Below, piece after piece: positions 15,982 through 24,978 of a stretch of DNA of 64,000 nt. The translations under genes were made by a program, and so were the position numbers. Within the stretch, counting starts at the first letter, position 1. The number at the start of each line of letters is the position of its first letter. The notes below the pieces were generated by a model that was not told the DNA's origin, did not search any database, and was given only the letters and a program-made list of their open reading frames with translations. This DNA is from Sedimentibacter sp. zth1 (GTDB lineage: Bacteria > Bacillota > Clostridia > Tissierellales > Sedimentibacteraceae): the NCBI RefSeq assembly GCF_017352195.1, contig NZ_CP071445.1, positions 1,612,001 to 1,676,000 on the forward strand, in the 5' to 3' direction.

Positions 15982-16984
15982 TCTTTGCTATTCTGTCTAT
16001 CGGACTTACTATTTTCTTTAGGTCCTTATTTGTTACGTGAGTGTATATTTGAGTTGTTTTTGTACTAGAATGTCCTAGTAATTCTTGTATGTATCGTATA
16101 TCTGTACCATATTCTAGTAAATGAGTTGCAAAAGAATGTCTTAATGAATAAATTCCTACATTTTTATTTATATTAGCTTTTATACAAGCTTTTTTAAATA
16201 TTTTTTGGACTGAGCGAACTGATAGATGCTCAGATTTATCTGCACCTGGAAAAAGCCAATCTTTAGGTCTGTATAACTTAAAATATCTTCTAAGTTCATT
16301 TAATGTTTCCTGTGCTAAAATTGTATATCTATCTTTATTACCTTTACTATCTTTTACAAATATAGTCATTCTGTTGCTATCTATATCTGAAACTTTAAGA
16401 CTAACCACTTCGCTTACTCTTAAACCACTAGAATATACTACATATAATATAGTTCTATGTTTTTGATTTGTAACCGAATTTAATATTTTAGTTACATCTT
16501 CTTCACTTAATACTTTAGGTAATGGTTTTACAGTTTTAGGTCTTGGAAAGTTTTTAAATTCAATATTCTTATTAAGTATATAATTACAATACAGTTTTAT
16601 TGCACTATATGCTTGAGTAGTATATGAGTTTGAATTGTCCTTAATATTCATTAAATAATACATGTAATTCTTAATATCTTCTACTGTTACTTCATTAAGA
16701 TCTTTATTTAAGAACTCCTTAAATCTTTTTATGTGAGCTTTATACGCTTTTTTAGTTGAATTACTATATCCCTTTATTGACAGTAATTGATCAAAAGAGT
16801 CTACACATACCTCAAACTCATTATTAATTAAATTACGGTTAATAATATTATTAGGTACAGTCCACGTTCTATCATATGAATTATATTTTCTACCTTTGAT
16901 ATTCCTAACAACTTGTACTATTTTTTCATCATATTTAAACTTTAATTGTAGCCGATCACCCTCTTCTGTGCAAAATATCTTCAT
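15977..16984 (-). CDS. Tyrosine recombinase, putative cassette integrase
   Basis: The protein has 335 residues counted from the ATG at 16984 (GAGGAG upstream; the ATG at 16999 lies in that site). Residues 1-45 form a short module, KFKYDEKIV...DRTWTVP, resembling HARP-like domains. A SAM-like DNA-binding domain covers about 60-145 and the catalytic domain 155-325. Catalytic residues seen are R189, K214, R282, H305 and nucleophile Y314 in QIYTHV. The usual His of HxxR is Tyr (Y279, YSLRH). It ends VSPIDRI, similar to the SPLD tail of IntI. The extra segment of about 16-20 residues that classical IntI carries before its box II region is absent. It sits beside attI and reads the same way as the cassettes. 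A role in cassette excision and insertion is inferred from position. Confidence 0.88.
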   Translation of the reverse strand: MKIFCTEEGDRLQLKFKYDEKIVQVVRNIKGRKYNSYDRTWTVPNNIINRNLINNEFEVCVDSFDQLLSIKGYSNSTKKAYKAHIKRFKEFLNKDLNEVTVEDIKNYMYYLMNIKDNSNSYTTQAYSAIKLYCNYILNKNIEFKNFPRPKTVKPLPKVLSEEDVTKILNSVTNQKHRTILYVVYSSGLRVSEVVSLKVSDIDSNRMTIFVKDSKGNKDRYTILAQETLNELRRYFKLYRPKDWLFPGADKSEHLSVRSVQKIFKKACIKANINKNVGIYSLRHSFATHLLEYGTDIRYIQELLGHSSTKTTQIYTHVTNKDLKKIVSPIDRIAKK

Positions 16985-17030
16985 ATCAACACTCCTCATA
17001 TATTCTAAGTATATGGTATAATTAATTTAA

Positions 17031-17050
17031 TATTATGTTTAACATATAAT
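17031..17050. promoter_or_regulatory. Palindrome upstream of the integrase, possible operator
   Basis: TATTATGTTTAACATATAAT is an imperfect inverted repeat about 47-66 bases upstream of the integrase start codon, overlapping AT-rich sequence that could serve as its promoter. It does not match the Firmicute LexA box pattern GAACN4GTTC. A regulatory role is a guess from position. Confidence 0.35.
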
Positions 17051-17198
17051 GAACAGCATTTTTTCAAAATACCTAAATTAAAAATGAGTATAATTTTACC
17101 ATTAAAATACACAAAATATTTCAAATATCCTCACTACACACTTTTGTATATATTTGGGGTTATTGTAACATTTTAATACAAATTATGCAATAGTTTTT

Positions 17199-18020
17199 CG
17201 TTTTAAGCCAATTAGTCTTGCTAAAAAACTTATCCACGTATTTGGCTTATGCGAGTGGAGCTACAGTTACAATTCTCAATGCGTAACATAGCTGAAAAAA
17301 GGAAAATTATTCTTTCCTTTTTTAAAGGCCCCCAAAGAATGACCTATAATTTCTTTCAAAGACTAGCTATATCAAGACAAAAAAACTAGCTATAACAAAA
17401 CTTACAAAAACTAACCCTACCAAAATAAAATCGACTTACGCAAGGCTGACTTAGAAGAAAAAAGAATAATCTTGCTTTCAAAGCATTGTGGAGCATTGCT
17501 AAGAATTGTACAAAGCAAAACGAGCGTTTTAAGCCAACTAGTCTTGCTTAAAAACTCATCCCACGTATTTGGCTTATGCGAGTAGCGCTGCAATTACAAT
17601 TCTCAATGCGCAACATAGCTGAAGAAAGCAAATTATTCTTTCCTTTTTTTGAGGACACCAAAGGATGACATATAAGGTCTTACAAAGACTAGCTACATCA
17701 AGACAAAAAAGCTAGCTATAACAAAACTTACAAAGACTAACCCCACCAAAATAAAATCGACTTCCGCAAGGCTAACTTAGAAGAAAAAAGAATAATCTTG
17801 CTTTCAAAGCACTGTGGAGCATTGCAAAGAATTGTACAAAGCAAAACGAGCGTTTTAAGCCAATTAGTCTTGCTAAAAAACTTATCCACGTATTTGGCTT
17901 ATGCGAGTGGAGCTACAGTTACAATTCTCAATACGCAACATAGCTGAAGAAAGCAAATTATTCTTTCCTTTTTTAAAGAACACCAAAGTATGACATATCA
18001 GTTCTTGCAAAGACTAGCTG
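17199..18020. repeat. 326-bp tandem repeat, two full copies and a partial third
   Basis: The sequence CGTTTTAAGCCA begins copies at 17199, 17525 and 17851, a strict 326-bp period; the third copy decays after about 18020 into short repeats of the type ACTAGCTGTAACAA up to about 18125. Each unit contains a long imperfect palindrome: an AAGAATAATCTTGCTTTC arm (about 17463 and 17789), then GCATTG..AGAATTGTAC, AAGCCAA, and the matching TTGGCTT, TTACAATTCTCAATGC and GAAAGCAAATTATTCTT arms. No reading frame over 60 codons lies in it. It separates the integrase from the EF-G gene. I know no family for it. Confidence 0.85.
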
Positions 18021-18164
18021 TAGAAAGACCAAAGATACTAGCTGTAACAAGACCTTAGTAACTAGCTACAACAATACTATAGATATATCTATAACAAGCC
18101 CACAAAGACTATCTACAACAATACTATAAACCTATCCATAGAATAACCCCAACGCCTAGCCTTA

Positions 18165-18201
18165 ACAAAAAAAGAAAGCTTCTTGCTAAAAAGCAAGAAA
18201 C
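18165..18201 (-). terminator. Rho-independent terminator after the EF-G paralogue
   Basis: On the minus strand the hairpin TTCTTGCT-TTT-AGCAAGAA is followed by GC and a run of T. It lies about 100 bases past the stop codon of the EF-G-like gene. Confidence 0.8.
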
Positions 18202-18294
18202 CTCCTTCGCCATAATTTTTATAATAAAAACCATGTCTTCACTAATCTATGAAAAGCTATTCATCTTCCCCCCAGAAATATAAACAAACTCTTT

Positions 18295-20364
18295 TTATTC
18301 TCCCCCATGAGTTTCTTTATACGCATGAATAACTTTTTCCGCCATATTCATTGGCATCTCATCATATCTTAAGAATTCCATCTCAAAACTTCCCCTCGCA
18401 TGAGTCATACTTCTCAAATCAATTGCATATGTGTACATCTCAGCTTGCGGTGCCTCTGCATGAATTATTTGAGTACCGTAGTTTGTTGGATCCATACCTA
18501 ATATTCTTCCACGACGTTTATTCATATCCCCCATAACATCGCCCATATATTCATCAGGTATTTCTATTTCAACCTTTGCAATTGGCTCTAAAAGCACTGG
18601 CTTAGCTTCCTTCATACCTTTTTTAAACGCTAATGAAGCAGCAATTTTAAACGCCATCTCGTTTGAGTCAACATCATGATATGATCCATCATACAATACA
18701 GCTTTAACATTAACAACTTTACATCCAGCTAAAACACCTTTGTCTAAACAATCTCTTAAACCTTTCTCAACAGCAGGAATATAGTTACGCGGTACACTAC
18801 CACCAAATATTTCTTCTGCAAATTCAAATTCTTGATTTGAAGGTTCAAATCTAATATGAACATCACCATATTGACCAGCCCCACCAGATTGCTTTTTATG
18901 TTTCCCTTGAACATCTGATTTGCTTTTTATTGTTTCTCTGTATGCAACCTTTGGACTTGTCAATTCTATTTCAACTTTAAATAAATTCTTAAGTTTATTT
19001 TTAATTACTTCCAAATGCATATTGCCCTGACCACCTAATACTAATTCCTTAGTTTCAATGTTTCTTTCATGGCTAAATGATTGGTCTTCTTCAGCTAACC
19101 TATTAAGTCCTATTCCAACTTTTTCTTCCATATCTTTAGACTTAACAGATGCTGCCATAAACAATGATGGCTTAGGTAATTTAACAGAATCAAACACAAT
19201 AGGGTTTGATTTTAATGATATAGTATCTCCGGTTTTAAAATGTTGCAACTTAGAGACAGCTCCTATATCTCCAGCAGTTATTTCGCTTGCTTCTATTTGT
19301 TCCCTACCTCTTAAAAAGAATACCGAACCAACTCTTTCAGACTGTCTTGTACTTGCATTATATATTTCCATATCTTTTTTTAGTGTTCCTGAATACACTT
19401 TAAACAAGTTAATTTTACCAACAAATGGATCAACTATAGTCTTGAAAACGTATGCAGAGAGTGGATCAGAAGAATCTACTTTTCTCTTTTCAGTAACCTC
19501 ATCGTTATGTCCAGTTACTTCGCTTAAATCTTCAACACTTGGCAAATACTCTATAACCATTTTTATTAATTCTCTAACACCAATAGTTTTTTGTGCAGAT
19601 GCTACAATTATTGGAACAATTTCTCCCGACAATATAGCTTTTCTTAAACCATCGTGAATTTCTTCATCACTAAAAGCTTCTCCTGCAAAATATTTTTCCA
19701 TCATTTCTTCATCAGTTTCAGCCACTGACTCCATAAGCATATCTTTTAATTCTTGTGATTTTGCTACTGCATATTTAGGTACTTCACCCTTTACACACTC
19801 TTTACCATTGAATATATATCCTTCAGCTGAAATAACATCAACATATCCACAAAAACTTGTTTGTTCCCCTATTGGAACAGAAAATGGAACAACTTTTTTA
19901 CCAAACTTTTCTCTTAATTGTTCTAGTATCTTATCATAACTAACGTCTTCTTTATCAAGCTTATCTAGTAATATTACCCTTGGGATCTTCCTGTCTTCTG
20001 CATATTTCCAAACCTTTTCAGTCCCCACTTGAACTCCTGAAGTCGCATCAACAATTAAAACAGCACCACTACATACTCTCAATGCACTGTATACTTCTCC
20101 TACAAAATCGAAATAACCAGGTGTGTCAAAGAAATTTATTTTAGTATCGTAATACTCTATTGGTATAACTGATGTTCCTATAGAAAATTGTCTGTCCTTT
20201 TCTTCTTTGTCATAATCAGAAACAGTATTTCCTTCTTCAACCTTACCCATTCTATTTGTAGCTTTAGTCATGTATAAAAGTGATTCCATTAAAGTTGTTT
20301 TACCACATCCTCCATGTCCAAGTAATGCCACATTTCTAATCTTGTCAGTACTGTAAGTTTTCAT
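18295..20364 (-). CDS. EF-G-like translational GTPase paralogue
   Basis: The protein has 689 residues and the full EF-G domain order: GTPase, domain II, then III, IV and V. The P-loop is GHGGCGKT (about 16-23), G3 is DTPGY, and the G4 motif, normally NKxD, reads DKLD. Switch I reads EEKDRQFSIGTS instead of the usual RGITI-type sequence. Such FusA2-type paralogues coexist with housekeeping EF-G in many Clostridia; their exact role in translocation or ribosome recycling is not settled. The start is the ATG at 20364, about nine bases after AGGAGGA. It is monocistronic with its own terminator. The neighbouring genes give no further clue. Confidence 0.88.
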   Translation of the reverse strand: MKTYSTDKIRNVALLGHGGCGKTTLMESLLYMTKATNRMGKVEEGNTVSDYDKEEKDRQFSIGTSVIPIEYYDTKINFFDTPGYFDFVGEVYSALRVCSGAVLIVDATSGVQVGTEKVWKYAEDRKIPRVILLDKLDKEDVSYDKILEQLREKFGKKVVPFSVPIGEQTSFCGYVDVISAEGYIFNGKECVKGEVPKYAVAKSQELKDMLMESVAETDEEMMEKYFAGEAFSDEEIHDGLRKAILSGEIVPIIVASAQKTIGVRELIKMVIEYLPSVEDLSEVTGHNDEVTEKRKVDSSDPLSAYVFKTIVDPFVGKINLFKVYSGTLKKDMEIYNASTRQSERVGSVFFLRGREQIEASEITAGDIGAVSKLQHFKTGDTISLKSNPIVFDSVKLPKPSLFMAASVKSKDMEEKVGIGLNRLAEEDQSFSHERNIETKELVLGGQGNMHLEVIKNKLKNLFKVEIELTSPKVAYRETIKSKSDVQGKHKKQSGGAGQYGDVHIRFEPSNQEFEFAEEIFGGSVPRNYIPAVEKGLRDCLDKGVLAGCKVVNVKAVLYDGSYHDVDSNEMAFKIAASLAFKKGMKEAKPVLLEPIAKVEIEIPDEYMGDVMGDMNKRRGRILGMDPTNYGTQIIHAEAPQAEMYTYAIDLRSMTHARGSFEMEFLRYDEMPMNMAEKVIHAYKETHGGE

Positions 20365-20525
20365 CAAAATGTTCCTCCTATTTTATTTATGCTTTTATTT
20401 ATTTTATAATAACATTTCATAAACTTCAAGTATTTTTAGAAAACGTTATCATCAATATGTAAAAAAAAAGTTAAATGATTTTTATATTGTCGAATAATAT
20501 CATTGTATAAACTTTTTTTAATACT

Positions 20526-20936
20526 TTATTTTGTTTTGCTTTCAATTTTACTATTTTTATTATGTTTAGACATTTTATCCTTAGTATCTTTTTTAATACA
20601 TTTTCCAGTAAAAGTAGCTCCCTCTTCCATTGATAATGTGTTTACAATTATATCTCCATTAACAACACCAGTTTCTTTAATATGCATTTTTCCGTTACAA
20701 TTTACATTTCCATCTATCTTACCAGAAATGATTATATTTTCACAATTGATATCACCTTTAATATACCCACTTTCGCCTAGATAAAGAGACTCCGAAATCA
20801 CTTCGCCCATTACTTTGCAATCCAACCTTATACAATCAATAGAAGTGAATTTACCTTCTATTTCAATACCAGTTGAAACAATAGTATCTAATTTTTCCAA
20901 ATTAAATGATTTGGTAGCAGAACTTAACTTCTTCAT
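20526..20936 (-). CDS. Bactofilin family cytoskeletal protein
   Basis: The protein has 136 residues. The middle (about 20-110) is a run of short beta strands with repeated G-x-I/V spacing (IEGKFTS, VMGEVIS, IKGDINC, IDGNVNC, VNGDIIV, FTGKCIK), the right-handed beta-helix of bactofilins, which polymerise into membrane-linked filaments that organise cell-wall enzymes. The C-terminal tail is lysine-rich and disordered. It follows an M23 peptidase gene by 16 bases, a pairing seen in many bacteria, so the two probably act together in cell shape. The start at 20936 has AGGAGG. Confidence 0.93.
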   Translation of the reverse strand: MKKLSSATKSFNLEKLDTIVSTGIEIEGKFTSIDCIRLDCKVMGEVISESLYLGESGYIKGDINCENIIISGKIDGNVNCNGKMHIKETGVVNGDIIVNTLSMEEGATFTGKCIKKDTKDKMSKHNKNSKIESKTK

Positions 20937-20952
20937 AATTATCCTCCTAAAT

Positions 20953-21981
20953 CTATTTTAAGTATTCTTCTATTGTTAATGGATCAATAAATTGTCCATA
21001 ATAATGTATTTCAAAGTGTAGATGCGAGCCATAGCTTAAACCTGTATTTCCCATAAGCGCTATAACATCTCCTTGTTTAATTTTCTCTCCAACCGTTACA
21101 TATCTTCTTGATAAGTGTGCATATCTTGTTCTAAATCCATATTTATGTTGTATTGTAATATAGTATCCATAACTTGAATTATAAGTCGATTCTATTACCG
21201 TTCCATTACCTGCTGCATATATTTTTGAACCAATATTATTTGCTATATCAACACCCCTATGAAAACGACCCCATCGTGGTCCAAAGTAGGATGTTATTCT
21301 ACCGTATGCTGGAAAATTAACGGGCATATCTTGATAATATTCTATTTTATCTTCTACATCTGTTTGAAGCTCAGCTATTTCTATTTTAAGTTTATTTATA
21401 TCGTTTAGCAACTTTCCATTATTTTTTTCAATATTACTTTTTTCACTAGTAATATTACTTGTATATAAAGCAACACTATCGTAATCACTTTCTTTAGTAG
21501 GTATTGTTACACCTCTAATTGTTCCAGCCCTTGAGGAAGAACTTGGTGTTATATTCGCAGTTATATTTTTGTTATTATCTACTTTTGCATCATCTTTAAT
21601 ACCAACTTTTTCTTTTATATTATCAATTGATTTATGTAACTCAATTAATTCATCCTTTGATTTTAATATTTGATTTGTCTTCTTTTCCAATGACTTCTTA
21701 AGTGCAATATTTTCATTATCTGTTTCAACTTTTTGAGACTCAATTGCTAATAACTTTATAGTAATATTATTCAACTTGTCATTTAAGCAAACGTTTTTTT
21801 CATTTGAATTATAAAGCGCAAATAATAAAGTCACAAATGAAATTATAATAACTGGAATAATACCATACACTAAAATTTTTGGTACAGTTAATTTTATAGG
21901 CTTTTTAGTTGTTTGAAAAATTATGAAATGAAATTTTGTACCTTTATATTTTTTAGATTTCGAAATATTTTTCTTTAGCAT
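20953..21981 (-). CDS. Membrane-anchored M23 metallopeptidase
   Basis: The protein has 342 residues. One transmembrane helix lies at about 38-60, followed by an extracytoplasmic coiled coil (about 70-215) and a C-terminal M23 LytM-type endopeptidase domain. Zinc ligands are visible as HRGVD (His and Asp) and HLHFE, with the catalytic-region histidine in RYAHLS. It should cut peptidoglycan cross-links at the cell surface. The downstream bactofilin is in the same operon. Its position beside a bactofilin suggests localised wall remodelling in shape control or sporulation. Confidence 0.93.
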   Translation of the reverse strand: MLKKNISKSKKYKGTKFHFIIFQTTKKPIKLTVPKILVYGIIPVIIISFVTLLFALYNSNEKNVCLNDKLNNITIKLLAIESQKVETDNENIALKKSLEKKTNQILKSKDELIELHKSIDNIKEKVGIKDDAKVDNNKNITANITPSSSSRAGTIRGVTIPTKESDYDSVALYTSNITSEKSNIEKNNGKLLNDINKLKIEIAELQTDVEDKIEYYQDMPVNFPAYGRITSYFGPRWGRFHRGVDIANNIGSKIYAAGNGTVIESTYNSSYGYYITIQHKYGFRTRYAHLSRRYVTVGEKIKQGDVIALMGNTGLSYGSHLHFEIHYYGQFIDPLTIEEYLK

Positions 21982-22076
21982 AAAATCACCCTACTTAGTT
22001 TATATATAAAATTATATATTATTTGTATATATTTTACAATGATAAATTTGCATTTAAAAATACAAAAATACCCACA

Positions 22077-22108
22077 CAAAAAAGACTATATTTTTATTAT
22101 AGTCTTTA
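22077..22108 (-). terminator. Rho-independent terminator after the TSCPD gene
   Basis: Minus-strand hairpin AAAGACTATA...TATAGTCTTT followed by T residues, directly after the stop of the 22122-22379 gene. Confidence 0.8.
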
Positions 22109-22121
22109 TGTAAGATAATTT

Positions 22122-22379
22122 TTATTTTACAGTTGCTTTTTCTTTATATTCTTCTAATGCTTTAGCAAGTTGTGCTGGGCAAGAAGTTGATTTTTTACCG
22201 CATTTTACATTTTTAAACTTTTCTATAACTAAATCTATATCCATTCCATCTACTAAAATTGATATTCCTCTTAAGTTTCCTATACATCCACCTACAAAGC
22301 TAACATCAGTCAACTTATTGTCTTTTACATCAAATGATATTTCTCTTGAGCATACACCATGCGTCTTATATCTATACAT
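22122..22379 (-). CDS. Small TSCPD-domain protein (TIGR03905-type)
   Basis: The protein has 85 residues, with the hallmark TSCPAQL near residue 66 and further cysteines (CSRE, GGCIGN, CGKK). It matches the small stand-alone TSCPD family seen in Clostridia, whose domain otherwise occurs at the C-terminus of ribonucleotide reductases. The cysteine pattern suggests metal or thiol chemistry. The function is not established. A good ribosome binding site (GGAG) precedes it, and a terminator follows. Confidence 0.88.
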   Translation of the reverse strand: MYRYKTHGVCSREISFDVKDNKLTDVSFVGGCIGNLRGISILVDGMDIDLVIEKFKNVKCGKKSTSCPAQLAKALEEYKEKATVK

Positions 22380-22525
22380 TATTCAATCTCCTTTTAGTAC
22401 TTAAACATGTTGAAATTATACACAAAAATTGTCGAAATTTCAAGAAAAATTATTGTTAATCACAAAACTAGCAAGCACTTTTTTTATTAAATTTCAAACT
22501 AATAGTTTTACTATTAGTTTATTCT

Positions 22526-23797
22526 TTAATTATCAAATTCTTCAATTTCTTTCGTTATTTCATCTTGAATAATTACTGCCTCACCATGTTTAGCCATTGA
22601 AATACAAATCAGAGCCAAAATAAAAGCTATAACCGAATAAACAAATAGATGTGAATAATTATTGGTAAAATCATGAATTAATCCAAATAATGGTGGACTT
22701 ATAATAGCTGCTGAAGCTGAAAAGAAATAGTAATATCCTGTATATTTACCTATTCTAGAGCTTTTAGCTATTTCTAAAACCATAGGTAATGAGTTTATGT
22801 TTACACATGCCCAAAAAAACCCTGCCAATGCTAAAAGTACTCTTATGATATTTATATCATTAATCATTATTTGTACTGAAAATATGAGTATTATTCCTAT
22901 AAGCCCAGTAATTATTGTTTTCTTCCTACCTAATTTAGTACCGATTATACCTGCAGGTATTGCGCCAATAACTAGTGCCAAAGAAAAAAAAGTTAATGTT
23001 ATTGAAGCGATTCCCGGTGTAATATTCAATACATTTGTTGCATAAAGAGTAAAATATGTTTCTATTGCATTGTAACCTACAAACCAAAAGAAAATGGCAA
23101 GCAAAATACATAATAAGCTTTTATTTATGCTTTTTTTATCGGAAAGTTCTTCTATCTTTTCTTTTTGCTCTAACTTAATGCGTTCTTCCTTACACATAAT
23201 AATTGGCTCATGTACAAAGAAGTATAACAAAAGCCACGCTACTATCATTACTATGCTACAAAACATAAATGGTGCTTTCATTCCACCAATATCAAGTAAA
23301 ATTCCTCCTACTAGAAATGCCAATACTCCACCTACACCACCCATAAGATTTATAACTCCATTTGCTTTCGACCTAAGTGGTGATGGTGTAACATCGGGCA
23401 TTAGTGCGATAACAGGTGATCTCCAAGTACTCATAATAAAGTTAAAAATGATTACCAATCCCATTAATGCATATAATGATTTAGTCCACGGTATAAAATT
23501 AAATAATATTGCACATATTGGTATTCCAACTAAAATATAAGGTAATCTTCTACCACGTTTTGTTACAGTTTTATCACTTAATGCACCAAACAATGGTTGA
23601 AATATTACAGCAAAAATATTATCTATTGCCATAATTATACCTAAAAGAAATGTTGATGAAACGTATTTGTCAAGTATTAACGGTACATTTGCATTGTATA
23701 CCGACCATGCAAGACTTGATGCAAAAAAACCAAATCCAATTAAAAATGTGTTTTTGTAATCTAGCTTTAATTCACTTGCTTTTGTTTTAGTAGACAT
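22526..23797 (-). CDS. MFS transporter, SLC45/glycoside-like type
   Basis: This 423-residue integral membrane protein has about 12 hydrophobic helices. The conserved MFS loop between helices 2 and 3 reads GALSDKTVTKRGRRLPYI, which, with the R-R-P-Y pattern, is typical of the SLC45 and sugar-cation symporter-like group. A second loop, GTKLGRKKTI, is also present. It should move a small solute, possibly a sugar or organic acid, with cations. It lies about 100 bases after an opine-dehydrogenase-like gene and may export or import that pathway's compound, but this is inference. Confidence 0.88.
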   Translation of the reverse strand: MSTKTKASELKLDYKNTFLIGFGFFASSLAWSVYNANVPLILDKYVSSTFLLGIIMAIDNIFAVIFQPLFGALSDKTVTKRGRRLPYILVGIPICAILFNFIPWTKSLYALMGLVIIFNFIMSTWRSPVIALMPDVTPSPLRSKANGVINLMGGVGGVLAFLVGGILLDIGGMKAPFMFCSIVMIVAWLLLYFFVHEPIIMCKEERIKLEQKEKIEELSDKKSINKSLLCILLAIFFWFVGYNAIETYFTLYATNVLNITPGIASITLTFFSLALVIGAIPAGIIGTKLGRKKTIITGLIGIILIFSVQIMINDINIIRVLLALAGFFWACVNINSLPMVLEIAKSSRIGKYTGYYYFFSASAAIISPPLFGLIHDFTNNYSHLFVYSVIAFILALICISMAKHGEAVIIQDEITKEIEEFDN

Positions 23798-23895
23798 AAA
23801 ATCCTCCTAAAAAGTATTATTTACAATATTATACTTTATATAGAAGGATTGGACAATGCATATATTATATATATTTGATATATGTTCACTAAATA

Positions 23896-24963
23896 CTATG
23901 AAGCAAATTCGATTATTCTTTTTCTAATTATTTCTTTAAAATCTATCATTTTTTCGTTTCTACCATTTAAGTAAAAATCATAATTATACAGCATACTTGC
24001 AAGCTTTATAATGCAATCCATAGCGCTATTTTCAACCCCTAATTCTCGTGATAATATCGACAACGGAACTAAGCCAGTTTGTATGTCTTCATAAATATAT
24101 CTATTATGAATAGTTGTAGGAGCCAATACTTCAGTGTATGCATGGTTATTTTGAAGTGCTTCATACAACGTATCACCTTCTGTTCTGTATATTTTATTTA
24201 ACCATTTCACAGCTGAATCAGTTTGAATTCCAAGCAACCTTGCAACAGTAACCCTTTCTTCATCAATCTTTTCTAAAAATAATGCAACTGTTGGAGAAAT
24301 ACCTTGCTTATAATGAGAAAAAGTATTTTTTTCTTCTATTCTTGCAATATTTAATATTACTGGAACAGGATGAAATATAACTCCCAAATTTGTTAGTCCT
24401 GTTTCTAACACTGAACTTGCTGGAACAATGACATTAAAATATTTTTTTAATAATTTACAAACCTTATTTGTATCTTTTGGATTATGAGCAGCTACATGAA
24501 GTTCCTTCTTTAGTGAATAAACTCTGCACAAGCCATTCTTTATTAATCTGCACGTATAAACTAAAGTGTCTGCTTCTGCAAGTATTATATCTTCTTTTAA
24601 ACCATTTTGCTTTAGTATACTCATAAAATAATGCGTACCTAATGTTCTACCAGGATTTAATACTACAATTTGCCCTTGCTTCAAAAAAGGTGCAATTTGT
24701 TCTGCAATATCTGTATGAGCATTAGCTGGTGTTGCTACCATTATCAATTCTGCATCTTTACATGCTTCTGCTATGTTTGATGTTAATAAATGTATCTTCT
24801 CCTTAAAATCATAAATTCCCATTAACTCAATTCCACCATATTTTTCAATTTCATATAAAACTTCTGGATTTCTGTTGTATAAAGCGACTTTACACCCTTT
24901 ATGTGTAAAGTACGATGCGAATGTTTGACCACCATTTCCTGCACCAATAACAGCAACTTTCAT
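23896..24963 (-). CDS. NAD(P)-dependent opine/octopine dehydrogenase family protein
   Basis: This 355-residue protein has an N-terminal Rossmann fold with dinucleotide motif GAGNGG (about 7-12) and a C-terminal helical octopine-dehydrogenase domain containing the conserved N-x-x-x-x-x-HP signature (TNLGVIFHPVPV). The family reductively couples an amino acid with an alpha-keto acid, or reduces related ketones. The gene starts 15 bases after the B12-domain gene, and AGGAGG precedes it. The pair plus the MFS transporter look like one operon for an uncharacterised amino-acid-derived compound. Confidence 0.88.
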   Translation of the reverse strand: MKVAVIGAGNGGQTFASYFTHKGCKVALYNRNPEVLYEIEKYGGIELMGIYDFKEKIHLLTSNIAEACKDAELIMVATPANAHTDIAEQIAPFLKQGQIVVLNPGRTLGTHYFMSILKQNGLKEDIILAEADTLVYTCRLIKNGLCRVYSLKKELHVAAHNPKDTNKVCKLLKKYFNVIVPASSVLETGLTNLGVIFHPVPVILNIARIEEKNTFSHYKQGISPTVALFLEKIDEERVTVARLLGIQTDSAVKWLNKIYRTEGDTLYEALQNNHAYTEVLAPTTIHNRYIYEDIQTGLVPLSILSRELGVENSAMDCIIKLASMLYNYDFYLNGRNEKMIDFKEIIRKRIIEFAS

Positions 24964-24978
24964 TATATTCCTCCTTTA

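Noticed and set aside
15977-16984. Classical IntI integron integrase
   Set aside because: The IntI-specific extra segment before box II is absent and the spacing there is XerC/D-like, so I call it only a putative cassette integrase.
17031-17050. LexA (SOS) box for the integrase
   Set aside because: The palindrome does not contain GAAC and GTTC arms with four bases between them.
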